From Kiritimatiellia bacterium (GTDB lineage: Bacteria; Verrucomicrobiota; Kiritimatiellia; RFP12; UBA1067): DNA of 64,000 nucleotides. Positions within the stretch are counted from its first letter, which is position 1. The number at the start of each line of letters is the position of its first letter. The stretch is taken from the NCBI GenBank assembly GCA_017525225.1, contig JAFXTB010000037.1:17559-81558 (forward strand). The letters are read 5' to 3'. Of this stretch, positions 6,395 to 14,659 are shown in pieces. A program made the translations under genes and the position numbers. Under the pieces are notes generated by a model that made no database searches, was not told where the DNA came from, and worked only from the letters and a program-made list of their open reading frames with translations.

Positions 6395-9319
6395 TTGACG
6401 CTTGCCGCCGTTGCGCTGGCATTCCTCGTCCATGCGGAGACGGCGGTCTCTCTGTCCGGGACATGGCATGTCAAAGGCGATGGGTTCACCGGCGAGGCGA
6501 CGCTGCCCGGCACGCTCGCGGCGGCGCATCTTGGCAAGCGCTGGACGGAACATGATTTCCAGACGACCATGGACCTGCCGCAGTCGGAGGCGCTGGTGCA
6601 GGAATGGCAATACGTCGGCCGGGCCGAATGGACGCGCACGGTGGAACTCACGGCGGCGGACTGCGCCCATCCGCTTGAACTGTTCCTTGAGCGCGTGATG
6701 TGGGCGAGCGAGGCGTTCTGGGACGGAACAAGCCTCGGTGTATGCGATTCGCTCGCCACGCCCCATGTGCATGCCGTGCCGCAGAAGCTGCTCGCGCCTG
6801 GCCGGTACGAGGTGAGGATCGTCGTGGACAATTCATGCCGATACAACTTCTCGCGCCAGTCGCATGCCTACGGACCCAACATGCAGGCGGTATGGAACGG
6901 CGTCTTGGGGCGTATCGAGCTGCGCCGTGCGCATCCGTTGCGCAATGCGCGCGTATTTGCTTCCGCGCCATCGGAAGGGCGTCTCGTTGTCGAAGCGCCA
7001 TGCGAGGTGGCGTCCGTGGAAGTGGAAGGACTGAAGACCTCTGGCTGGAAGACCGAGGCCGGGCGCATTGTGGTGTCGCTTGCCGCAGAGCCGACATGGT
7101 GGAACGAGTTCCACCCGGCGCTCTATACCGTGCGTCTGACAGCGAAAGACGGATTTTCGCACAGCATCCGCTTCGGATTCCGGACTGTTGGTACGGAAGG
7201 GCGTCTTCTGACGCTCAACGGCAAGAAGATATTCACGCGCGGCAACGTGGAGAACGCCAACTTCGCAAAGGACGGTATCCCGTGGATGGTGAAGGAGGAA
7301 TGGCTGCGTGTGTTCAGGATGCTGAAGGATGAAGATGGCGTCAACTCCGTCCGCTTCCACACGTGGTGTCCGCCTGCGGCGGCGTTCGAGGCTGCGGATG
7401 AGCTGGGGATCATTCTCCATCCGGAAGCCGGCATCTGGACGGACAGATGGATGTCCGACGGGGACGAGGTTGGCAACGGCAAGCCGGTGGACGGCTTCGT
7501 GCTGCGCGAGCTGAAGTCCATTGCCGACGCCTACGGTAATTCGCCGTCCTTCTTTTCGCTTTCCATAGGCAACGAGCTGGGGAACTCCAACTTCGAGACG
7601 ATGGGCAGATGGGTGGCGCAGCACAAGAAGTACGATCCGCGCGCCCTCTGCTACGCCTCGTCGGCGCGAAAGCTCACGCCGGCGGACGACTTCTCCCTCT
7701 CGCATGTCGTACCCGGCAAGGGTCAGGCCCGCGAAAAGCTCATGCCGCATACCGATTGGGACTACGAGGATGTCTATTCTGCCGCGAAGATCCCGACAAT
7801 CGCGCATGAAATCGGGCAGTGGCCGGTGTATCCGATCTGGGACGAGCTGCTTGCGCCGTTCACGGGCACGATGCGTCCGTGGAACCTCACGCGCCATCGC
7901 GACACTGCAGCAAGGAAGGGGACGACGCGGTTTCAGCATGAGTACCATGTCGCTTCTGCCAGGCTCAACCGCCTCATCTACAAGGAGGAGGTAGAAAGCT
8001 TCCTGCGCACGCCATCCTGCGCCGGACTGCAGCTTCTCGAAGTGCAGGACTACACGGGACAGGCCGAGGCGCTCGTGGGATGGCGCGATCCGTTCTATAC
8101 GCTGAAGACGGGCTTCAAGGGGCTGCCTCCTTTCTCGACGGCATGGGGACCGGTCTGCGCGCTGGCGCGCTTCCCGCGCTTCACGTATGTCGTGGGCGAG
8201 ACATACAGCGCCAGGCTGCAGATCAGGAATCTGACGGAAAAGACGCTTGCCGCCGGCACGGAGTTCCCTTACGAGCTGGGCGGAAGGCAAGGCAAGATTG
8301 CGCTTCCTGCGGCAATTGCGCCCGGCGATGTCGGCGATGTCGGGAATGTCGAATGTCTGTTGTCCGGCGACATGGTGAAATGCCGGCAATCCTTGCGCTT
8401 CTGCGGAAACGAATGGAGCTTCTGGGTATATCCGCGCGAAGGACGTTGCGCGACGCCTGAAGGCGTGGTCGAGACCTCGGACGTGGCGGAGATGAAGTCT
8501 GCGCTGGGAGAGGGGAAGACGGTGCTGTATTTGGGGCCGAGTTTCAAGTCGGCGAAAGGGCAGTTCAAGTCCGTGTACTGGAGCGCACGCTGGTTCCCGG
8601 TCGCCAACACGACCGCTGCGGCGCTTGGAACGTGGTTTGACGTGAAGCATCCGGCGCTTGCCGGATTCGTTACGGACGACTTCACTGACTGGCAATGGTA
8701 TTCCCTTGCGCAGGGCGCGACGATTCATGCGCTCACTGGAATGCCCGAAGGGTATCGTCCAATCGCGCTTTCCGTGAACGACTTCCATTTCTCGGACTTC
8801 ACCGCCACGATGTTCGAGGTGCTTGCCGGGAATGGACGGCTGTTTGTCTGCGGGTATGACATCTCCAAGGATACTCCCGAGGCGAAACGGCTCAGGGCCA
8901 GCATCTGCGACTACCTGTCAAAACCGCCCGTCCCTGGCACGGCACGGATGCCGGAAGGCTGGCTTGCACAGGAGTTCGATGCCGTGAAGCAGCCGGATCT
9001 TTCCGGTGCCGTCTACGACGTCTCGACCAACTGGACGGGTCGCGTATTCAAGATGTCGATATGCGCAGTGCCACCAACGACGGGCGATGTGCGCATCGAC
9101 TTCCATCAGCCCAGGTCCGGCCTCACTTCGGGTCGTGGACTTCTGGAGGGACGCGTGTTCGAGGTGCCGTTCACCAGTAAGATTGGCGCCAAGGCACATG
9201 TGATCCTGCCGGTCATACGCGAAGATTTCCTTGATGGACGCCTCGACCTTGAGGTGAACATCATGACCGGTTCCGAACTGGCCATAGATCGCATCCGCAT
9301 AATACCCAAGAAGTTGTGA
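6395..9319 (+). CDS. Exported GH2-family-like glycoside hydrolase
   Basis: 974 residues beginning at TTG, the first start after the in-frame stop of the upstream transporter gene. MTLAAVALAFLVHAETAVS is a signal peptide, so the enzyme is exported. The GH2 layout is visible: a jelly-roll sugar-binding domain (about 20-180), an Ig-like domain, then a TIM barrel from about residue 275 (LTLNGKKIFTRGNVENANF). The acid/base candidate is Glu394 in SIGNELG and the nucleophile candidate is Glu472 in AHEIGQW. A long C-terminal extension (about 600-974) contains beta-rich segments of unknown role. It is probably co-transcribed with the MFS gene 18 nt upstream. The GH2 clan is fairly sure; the exact sugar (galactose, glucuronate, mannose) is not. 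Confidence 0.82.
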   Translation: MTLAAVALAFLVHAETAVSLSGTWHVKGDGFTGEATLPGTLAAAHLGKRWTEHDFQTTMDLPQSEALVQEWQYVGRAEWTRTVELTAADCAHPLELFLERVMWASEAFWDGTSLGVCDSLATPHVHAVPQKLLAPGRYEVRIVVDNSCRYNFSRQSHAYGPNMQAVWNGVLGRIELRRAHPLRNARVFASAPSEGRLVVEAPCEVASVEVEGLKTSGWKTEAGRIVVSLAAEPTWWNEFHPALYTVRLTAKDGFSHSIRFGFRTVGTEGRLLTLNGKKIFTRGNVENANFAKDGIPWMVKEEWLRVFRMLKDEDGVNSVRFHTWCPPAAAFEAADELGIILHPEAGIWTDRWMSDGDEVGNGKPVDGFVLRELKSIADAYGNSPSFFSLSIGNELGNSNFETMGRWVAQHKKYDPRALCYASSARKLTPADDFSLSHVVPGKGQAREKLMPHTDWDYEDVYSAAKIPTIAHEIGQWPVYPIWDELLAPFTGTMRPWNLTRHRDTAARKGTTRFQHEYHVASARLNRLIYKEEVESFLRTPSCAGLQLLEVQDYTGQAEALVGWRDPFYTLKTGFKGLPPFSTAWGPVCALARFPRFTYVVGETYSARLQIRNLTEKTLAAGTEFPYELGGRQGKIALPAAIAPGDVGDVGNVECLLSGDMVKCRQSLRFCGNEWSFWVYPREGRCATPEGVVETSDVAEMKSALGEGKTVLYLGPSFKSAKGQFKSVYWSARWFPVANTTAAALGTWFDVKHPALAGFVTDDFTDWQWYSLAQGATIHALTGMPEGYRPIALSVNDFHFSDFTATMFEVLAGNGRLFVCGYDISKDTPEAKRLRASICDYLSKPPVPGTARMPEGWLAQEFDAVKQPDLSGAVYDVSTNWTGRVFKMSICAVPPTTGDVRIDFHQPRSGLTSGRGLLEGRVFEVPFTSKIGAKAHVILPVIREDFLDGRLDLEVNIMTGSELAIDRIRIIPKKL

Positions 9320-9340
9320 CGCTCCACTTCAAGCCCTTTC

Positions 9341-9356
9341 TGACGGGGGACCGTCA
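9341..9356 (+). terminator. Possible weak intrinsic terminator
   Basis: A 6-bp stem TGACGG/CCGTCA with a 4-nt loop, 20 nt after the GH2 stop, followed by AAATTT. It is short and the T-run is poor. Confidence 0.35.
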
Positions 9357-9363
9357 AATTTCA

Positions 9364-9445
9364 CCGATTGAATGTTCCAATCGGCCATGGGTATGGTATA
9401 ATACGCTGCAGACAGCCGATTGGCGGGTAAAGAAGGAACAAGCAA
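9364..9445 (+). promoter_or_regulatory. nagB promoter with inverted-repeat operator candidate
   Basis: TATAAT lies at 9397-9402 in an extended TGGTATAAT context, 43 nt before the nagB ATG. CCGATTG (9364-9370) and CAATCGG (9378-9384) form a 7-bp inverted repeat in the -35 region, and a third copy of the half-site, CCGATTGG, lies at 9416-9423 downstream of the start point. This suggests a repressor or activator site. A GAAGGA Shine-Dalgarno precedes ATG 9446. Confidence 0.5.
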
Positions 9446-10231
9446 ATGACAATTGAACCGGTAAGGGACTACGCGACGATGAGTTCCGTTGGCGCATCGA
9501 TCATATTTGACGGCGTCATGCGCGGGATCTCGTCCGGCAGGCGATACAACCTCGGCCTTGCGACGGGCAACACCATGATTTCGCTCTACGACGAGCTGGC
9601 GGAGAAGTTGAACCGCGTCAAGGCGGATCTTTCCCTGCTATCCACATGGAACCTCGACGAGTATTCGCTGGACGGAAAAAGCGCAGTACCGCACGACCAT
9701 CCGCTCTCCTACTGGAAGTACATGCACGAGATGCTGTTCTCGAAGTTCGACCCGGCGCTCGGGTTCCGCGAGGAGAACGCGCATTTCCCCGACCCCGCCG
9801 ATCCGGATGCATACGATCCCGCCATCGCCGCCGCGGGCGGGCTCGACCTCCAGCTGCTCGGCATCGGCTTCAACGGCCACATAGCGTTCAACGAGCCCAT
9901 GCGGGAGGATGAGATCTCCGTAGAGGCGTTTGGCGCCCTGCCTACGCGCGTCCTTCCCCTTTCGAACGAGACGATCGTGCAGAACACCGCCGTCACGGCG
10001 GGCGGCGACTCGTCGTTGGTGCCGCGCTTCGCCGCCACGATGGGCATGGCGCCGATCCTCGCCGCGAAGAAGTGCCTGCTCCTGGCCTGTTTCGAGGAGC
10101 AGACCGCACCCCTGAAGGCGATCATCGCCAAGGGCCGTCCCACGCCGTTCCTGCCGGCTTCGTATCTGTGGGGGCATCCTGATTTCAGGCTTGTCTATAC
10201 GGTGGACAAGATTGAGTTAAATGTAAAATGA
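9446..10231 (+). CDS. nagB: Glucosamine-6-phosphate deaminase family protein
   Basis: 261 residues, close to the family norm. NagB isomerises and deaminates glucosamine-6-phosphate to fructose-6-phosphate and ammonia in the cytoplasm. The family signature LLGIGFNGHIAFNEP is intact, as are LGLATGNTMISLYDEL at the phosphate-binding N-terminus and STWNLDEY, which holds the catalytic Asp. It heads a five-gene operon whose other members suit sugar or inositol-like oxidation rather than amino-sugar uptake, so the real substrate could be another amino-sugar phosphate, or a lactone as in the related 6-phosphogluconolactonases. The stop codon overlaps a possible upstream start of the next gene. Confidence 0.9.
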   Translation: MTIEPVRDYATMSSVGASIIFDGVMRGISSGRRYNLGLATGNTMISLYDELAEKLNRVKADLSLLSTWNLDEYSLDGKSAVPHDHPLSYWKYMHEMLFSKFDPALGFREENAHFPDPADPDAYDPAIAAAGGLDLQLLGIGFNGHIAFNEPMREDEISVEAFGALPTRVLPLSNETIVQNTAVTAGGDSSLVPRFAATMGMAPILAAKKCLLLACFEEQTAPLKAIIAKGRPTPFLPASYLWGHPDFRLVYTVDKIELNVK

Positions 10232-10245
10232 AGGGAGAAAGTAAA

Positions 10246-10947
10246 ATGCGAAAAGAAATGATGTTTGCGGCGGGAGCCGCGTTGCTGATGGCAGGATGCG
10301 CGACTGCCCCGAAGGCGCCTACGGAACCGCATCCGGATACGCCCGCGTATGCATGGAAGCCGCTGTTTGCAAAGGATCTTTCCGACGCGGAGTTCAAGAC
10401 AGGGTCCTGGGCGTGGGAAGGCGACGTGCTGCACAGCGTGAAGGCCGATCCCATCTGGACCAAGGCCGACTACGAGAACTACGTGCTTGACTTCGAGTAC
10501 ATGATGGAGAAGGACGGCAACAGCGGCGTGTTCATCTACATCTCGCACCTTGACCAGTTCCCGAAGTACAAGATAGAGGTACAGCTTCTCGACGACTATA
10601 GTCCGAAGTTCATGGGCAAGGAACTGCCCTACCAGCAGTCGGGGTCGCTCTACGGACGCGCCCCCGCGCTTGAGATTGCGTCCAAGCCGGCAGAACAGTG
10701 GAACAGGATGACGGTGTTTTGCCAGGGCAAGAACGTCCATGTGGTGCTGAACGGCAAGGCCGTGGTAGATGCGAACATCGACAACTGGAAGGATCCGCTC
10801 GTCAATCCGGACGGCACGTCTGTGCCGCCGTGGCATCGTGGATTCCCTGCGCTTTCGACGATCCCGACATGCGGACGCGTCGGCTTCCAGGGCGTGCATG
10901 GCAAGGCAGGCGTCAGGATCCGCAACCTGCGCATCGCCAACCTGTAG
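10246..10947 (+). CDS. DUF1080 (3-keto-disaccharide hydrolase-like) lipoprotein
   Basis: 233 residues from ATG 10246, which has GGGAG about 10 nt upstream; an ATG at 10228 overlapping the nagB stop is an alternative. MFAAGAALLMAGC is a lipoprotein signal with the lipid-attachment Cys. The rest is a DUF1080/3-keto-disaccharide hydrolase concanavalin-like sandwich: WKPLFAKDLSDAEFKTGSW, YVLDFEYMMEKDGNSGVFI and a closing GVRIRNLRIANL are typical. Such proteins are common in PVC bacteria, and some act on 3-keto-glycosides made by Gfo/Idh enzymes. That fits the Gfo/Idh gene 50 nt downstream. Confidence 0.85.
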   Translation: MRKEMMFAAGAALLMAGCATAPKAPTEPHPDTPAYAWKPLFAKDLSDAEFKTGSWAWEGDVLHSVKADPIWTKADYENYVLDFEYMMEKDGNSGVFIYISHLDQFPKYKIEVQLLDDYSPKFMGKELPYQQSGSLYGRAPALEIASKPAEQWNRMTVFCQGKNVHVVLNGKAVVDANIDNWKDPLVNPDGTSVPPWHRGFPALSTIPTCGRVGFQGVHGKAGVRIRNLRIANL

Positions 10948-10997
10948 AGATGGACACCACCTTCACAACCATAGACAAGGAATCACAAGGAGACACA

Positions 10998-12395
10998 ATG
11001 GAAATCAATCGTCGCAACTTCTTCACATGCGCCGGATCGGCCGGCCTCTTCGCCGCGGGCGGATGCGTCAGCGCCCCTGCGATCACGTCCACGCGCAGCC
11101 CCAATTCGCTTGTAAGGCATCTTTCCATCGGATGCGGCAACCGCGCGTGGGGCGACATCAACGAGATATGCACGCATCCGTCGGTTGAGATGGCGGCGTT
11201 TTGCGACGTCGATTCGAAATTTCTCGCCCAGGCGAAGGCCAAGTTCCCCAAGGCGCGGTTCTACCGCGACTGGCGCGAGATGTACGAGAAGGAGTTCGAC
11301 TCCTGCGATTCCGTATGCGTGGGCGCGCCCGACCACCACCATGTGGCAATGGCCACTGCCGCGCTGAAGGCCGGCAAGCACGTCTACCTCGAAAAGCCCA
11401 TGGCCAAGACGATGGTCGAGGCGAAGTTCCTGCGCGACACCGCGGCAAAGGCCGGCGTCGTGACGCAGATGGGCACGCAGTTCAACGCATACGCGTCGGA
11501 CCGGCAGGTCGTGGAGATGCTGCGCAAAAAGATTCTCGGCCCCGTCGAGCGCGTATACCTCCACTCCACGCGCAAGGGCATTTCCCGCCGCCGCCGGCTC
11601 ATGCCGAAGCTCGTGCCCGTTCCGGAGAATCTGGACTGGGATCTCTGGCTCGGCAGCGCGGCGGAGCGTCCATACGCCGAGGGTGTGTACCATCCTCTCA
11701 TCTGGCGCATCTGGCGCGACCTGGGAAGCGGCTGGATCGGCGACATCGGCTGCCATCTGATCGCGGCGGTGTGGCGTGGCATGGACATGGGTTCAACGCC
11801 CGTGAAGTCCGTCCTTGCGGAGACGCTCACGGACGCCGAGGATGGTGTCAAGGACAAGGTGTGGCCGACCGCGGCGCACATCGTGTTCGAGTTCGACGGG
11901 GTGCCGGCGTCGGACGGCAAACCATTCACGTTCGAGTGGTTCGACGGTTGCAGCGAGCCTGACAACCTCGCGCCGGCGAAGTACCGTCCACCCGTGGAGA
12001 TCGACGCCCTCTACGAAAAGACTCCCTGGGGGAAGCGTCCTCACGAGGGTAAGGCCGTGAAATGCCGCGACGGATGGATACTCCAGCCGCACGGCAGGGA
12101 TTTCGCGATGGCGATTCGCAATGACGGGCGTTTCATCATGCCGCCGACGGTCGGCCCTGCGCCGACCCACTACCACGAGTTCCTGAATCGCGTGATCGGG
12201 GGCGGCAAGGCGGCGACGGACTTCTCGTGGTCCACCTACATGCGCGAGTGCGTCATCGCCGGAGAGATCGCCGAGCGCGTGCAGGGAACTAAGATCACGT
12301 GGGACGCGAAGGCCCGCCGCTTTGACAGCGCCGCCGCCAACGCCTTCCTCACGCGCCCCTACCGCAAGGGCTGGGAGATCCCCGGCCTTTCATGA
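10998..12395 (+). CDS. Tat-exported Gfo/Idh/MocA-family oxidoreductase
   Basis: 465 residues; AAGGAG sits 6 nt before ATG 10998. The N-terminus NRRNFFTCAGSAGLFAAGGC is a twin-arginine signal ending in a lipobox-like Cys, so the enzyme is folded in the cytoplasm and exported, possibly lipid-anchored. The Rossmann domain starts LSIGCGNRAWGDI and carries the family EKP motif in VYLEKPMAKT. The C-terminal substrate domain includes GDIGCHLIAAVWRG. NAD(P)-dependent oxidation of a sugar, cyclitol or glycoside is expected. The DUF1080 neighbour suggests a 3-keto-glycoside pathway and the IolB neighbour suggests an inositol-like one; the sequence does not decide. Confidence 0.9.
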   Translation: MEINRRNFFTCAGSAGLFAAGGCVSAPAITSTRSPNSLVRHLSIGCGNRAWGDINEICTHPSVEMAAFCDVDSKFLAQAKAKFPKARFYRDWREMYEKEFDSCDSVCVGAPDHHHVAMATAALKAGKHVYLEKPMAKTMVEAKFLRDTAAKAGVVTQMGTQFNAYASDRQVVEMLRKKILGPVERVYLHSTRKGISRRRRLMPKLVPVPENLDWDLWLGSAAERPYAEGVYHPLIWRIWRDLGSGWIGDIGCHLIAAVWRGMDMGSTPVKSVLAETLTDAEDGVKDKVWPTAAHIVFEFDGVPASDGKPFTFEWFDGCSEPDNLAPAKYRPPVEIDALYEKTPWGKRPHEGKAVKCRDGWILQPHGRDFAMAIRNDGRFIMPPTVGPAPTHYHEFLNRVIGGGKAATDFSWSTYMRECVIAGEIAERVQGTKITWDAKARRFDSAAANAFLTRPYRKGWEIPGLS

Positions 12396-12416
12396 CAGGC
12401 CAGTCAATTCCAACCC

Positions 12417-12451
12417 CGAAACCAGAAACTAGAAACTAGAAACCAGAAACC
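12417..12451. repeat. Heptanucleotide tandem array (AGAAACY x5)
   Basis: Five 7-nt units, cgaaacc-agaaact-agaaact-agaaacc-agaaacc, fill the 74-bp gap between the Gfo/Idh and FucI-like genes. No promoter or Shine-Dalgarno is recognisable in the gap. Confidence 0.85.
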
Positions 12452-12469
12452 CAACCTGGAACTACAACC

Positions 12470-13846
12470 ATGAAAGACACATTCAAGATCGGATACCTGC
12501 CGCTGAGCAAGGTCAACTGGACAAACGACACGCTGGAGGCGGCGCGCGAGAACGCGATCGCATTCCTCAAGACGCTTCCGGGCGTGGAGGTGATGGCGCC
12601 AGAGCGCATGCTTACCCTCGAAAGCGAGGCGGTCGAGCTACTGGAGCAGTGGGAGAAGGATCGTCCTGACGTGCTCATCACGCATTTCATGACGTTCTCG
12701 CTCGGCGTGGTGCCGCCGATGTTTGCGCAGCGCCTCGGCAACATCCCGGTGGTCCTGTGGTCGATGAAGGAACCGGACCCGAACGGCGGGCGCCTCCAGA
12801 ACAACTCGTTCTGCGCGGCGAACATGAACGCGCACCACATGTACCGCCTGCACATACCGTACTTCCACGTGCATGCGGAGCCTGGCACGCCGGACGCCGC
12901 CGACCAGCTCACAAGGGCGATAAACGTGGCGCGCACGATGAAGACCTTGAAGCGCATGCGTGTAGGCCTCATCGGCGGACGCGTTCCGGGCTTCTACACG
13001 AGTTGTTGCAGCGAGATGTTGCTCCGCCGCCTCATCGGTCCCGAGGTGAAGATCATCACCGAGCATGAGGTATTCACGACGGCGCAGAATCTCACCGCCG
13101 AGGAGTACGAGCAGGCGAAGAAGGAGATCCTCGAGGACGCGCCATGCCATGCGAGCGACGGCCCCAAGGGCGACCAGTTCGACAAGGCCGTGCGCCTCTA
13201 TGGCTCAATCGTCAAGACGAAGAAGAAGTTCATGGTCGATACGCTCGCCATGCGCTGCTGGCCGGAGGTGATCCTCAACGAGTTCTATGGAATCGCCGTG
13301 TGCTCCACGATGGGCCATCTCACGAACCACGGCCACCTGTGCGCGTGCGAGGGCGACGTCTATGGCGCGGTGATGATGCGCATCGGGCAGGAGCTTTCGG
13401 GCGACAAGCCGTTCTTCTGCGACCTCATCATCTGCGAGGGCGACTACGGCGTGACCTGGCACTGCGGCGCAGCGCCATGCGCCATCTGCAAGCCCGGTTT
13501 CAAGCCGGAGCTCCGCTGCTCGGCGACGATCGAGGGCGGCGGCGTGAAGGGCGTCACCGATGAGTTTCCGCTCAAGGGCGGCCGCGTGACGCTCGCCCGC
13601 CTCGGCGAGAAGCGCGACGGCGATGGCTACCGGATGCTCGTCTGCACGGGCACGGGCCTCGATACCGATCTCTTCGTGCGCGGCAACCCGCTCAAGATCA
13701 AGTTCGACGCCGGCTGCGAGGCCATCCGCAAGGAGGTCATTGAGAACGGCTGGGAGCATCACTACGCGCTCATGTACGGCGACCATGCGGACGCGCTGGC
13801 GGCGCTTTGCCGCAACATGGACATCGAGCTGCACCTGGTGAAGTAA
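12470..13846 (+). CDS. L-fucose/L-arabinose isomerase-fold protein
   Basis: 458 residues. The overall plan is that of FucI/AraA-related sugar isomerases: an N-terminal Rossmann-like domain (IGYLPLSKVNW, DVLITHFMTFSLGVVPPMF, VVLWSMKEPD), a second with RVGLIGGRVPGFYTS, and a C-terminal barrel with ICEGDYGVTWHCG. An aldose-ketose isomerisation in the cytoplasm is inferred. The protein is shorter than E. coli FucI (about 590 residues), so it belongs to the divergent fucose-isomerase-like group rather than being FucI itself. It lies 18 nt before the IolB-like gene, and the pair probably act in sequence on the same sugar acid or deoxysugar. Confidence 0.8.
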   Translation: MKDTFKIGYLPLSKVNWTNDTLEAARENAIAFLKTLPGVEVMAPERMLTLESEAVELLEQWEKDRPDVLITHFMTFSLGVVPPMFAQRLGNIPVVLWSMKEPDPNGGRLQNNSFCAANMNAHHMYRLHIPYFHVHAEPGTPDAADQLTRAINVARTMKTLKRMRVGLIGGRVPGFYTSCCSEMLLRRLIGPEVKIITEHEVFTTAQNLTAEEYEQAKKEILEDAPCHASDGPKGDQFDKAVRLYGSIVKTKKKFMVDTLAMRCWPEVILNEFYGIAVCSTMGHLTNHGHLCACEGDVYGAVMMRIGQELSGDKPFFCDLIICEGDYGVTWHCGAAPCAICKPGFKPELRCSATIEGGGVKGVTDEFPLKGGRVTLARLGEKRDGDGYRMLVCTGTGLDTDLFVRGNPLKIKFDAGCEAIRKEVIENGWEHHYALMYGDHADALAALCRNMDIELHLVK

Positions 13847-13864
13847 TCAAGAAAGGATGAAACA

Positions 13865-14659
13865 ATGAATCTGAGAATCCCTCTCAAGCCGGTCCAAGGC
13901 TACAACAAGGTCTTTGATGTCGGCGAATACGGCATGAAGCTCACGAAGTTCGGCCTCATCAAGCTCGCGAAGGGAACCACATACGAAGGCGATACGGGCG
14001 AGACGGAGCTCGCGCTGGTTCTCATCGGCGGCAATTTCGCCGCGAAGGGCGACGGCTGGGCTTTCGAGGTGGCGAATGGCCGTAGCAGCCCGTTCACCGG
14101 CAAGCCGCACTGCCTCTACCTGCCGCGCCGCACGAAGTACGTGATCACCGCGCTTTCCGACGTGGAGCTCGCATACAACGGCTCCCCCGCCACGCGCGAT
14201 ACGGCGAAGCCCACGCTCATCAAGCCCGAGGATACGCGGCACATCGCGCTTGGCAAGGACAACTGGACGCGCACTTCGGAGATCATCCTCGACGAGAAGT
14301 TCGACAGCGAGCATTTCTACATCGGCGAGGGCATGATCCCGAGCGGCAACTGGTCGGGCTATCCCAGCCACCGCCACGACGTCAACAATCCGCCGGCCGA
14401 GCTGGACATGGAGGAGACGTACTTCTATCTCTTCGATCCTCCGCAGGGCTTCGGGTTCCAGAGCGTGTACAAGCCCGATGGTTCGCTCAACGAGGCGTAC
14501 CGCGTGCAGGGCTACGACACGGTCGCCATCGCCGAAGGCTACCATCCGCTTGTTGGCGCGCCCGGCTACCAGATGTACTATCTCTGGACGATGGCCGGCT
14601 CGCAGGGCCGCGGACTGATCAGCTCCATGGATCCCGCCCATGCGTGGGTGAAGGGCTAG
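13865..14659 (+). CDS. iolB: 5-deoxy-glucuronate isomerase family protein
   Basis: 264 residues, the IolB length. The two-cupin layout is visible. The metal-binding region is in the C-terminal cupin: GNWSGYPSHRHDVNNPP, then MEETYFYLFDPPQGFGFQ and EGYHPLVGAPGYQMYYLW, which carry the His and Glu ligands of the family. IolB converts 5-deoxy-glucuronate to 2-deoxy-5-keto-gluconate in inositol breakdown. No IolC, IolD, IolE or IolG set is present here, so either the inositol genes are dispersed or the enzyme works on a related uronate. The stop codon overlaps that of the convergent regulator gene by 3-4 nt. Confidence 0.88.
   Translation: MNLRIPLKPVQGYNKVFDVGEYGMKLTKFGLIKLAKGTTYEGDTGETELALVLIGGNFAAKGDGWAFEVANGRSSPFTGKPHCLYLPRRTKYVITALSDVELAYNGSPATRDTAKPTLIKPEDTRHIALGKDNWTRTSEIILDEKFDSEHFYIGEGMIPSGNWSGYPSHRHDVNNPPAELDMEETYFYLFDPPQGFGFQSVYKPDGSLNEAYRVQGYDTVAIAEGYHPLVGAPGYQMYYLWTMAGSQGRGLISSMDPAHAWVKG

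Noticed and set aside
6833..8788. A 651-codon minus-strand frame across the GH2 gene
   Set aside because: Low-complexity Arg/His/Val composition typical of antisense frames; the plus strand has GH2 motifs in order.
10228..10245. ATG 10228 as start of the DUF1080 lipoprotein
   Set aside because: It overlaps the nagB stop and is possible, but ATG 10246 has a better-placed GGGAG and gives a standard lipoprotein signal.
12349..12364. CGCGCCCCTACC in the Gfo/Idh gene as a REP copy
   Set aside because: There is no complementary arm upstream, and the residues LTRPYRKGW fit the protein end normally.
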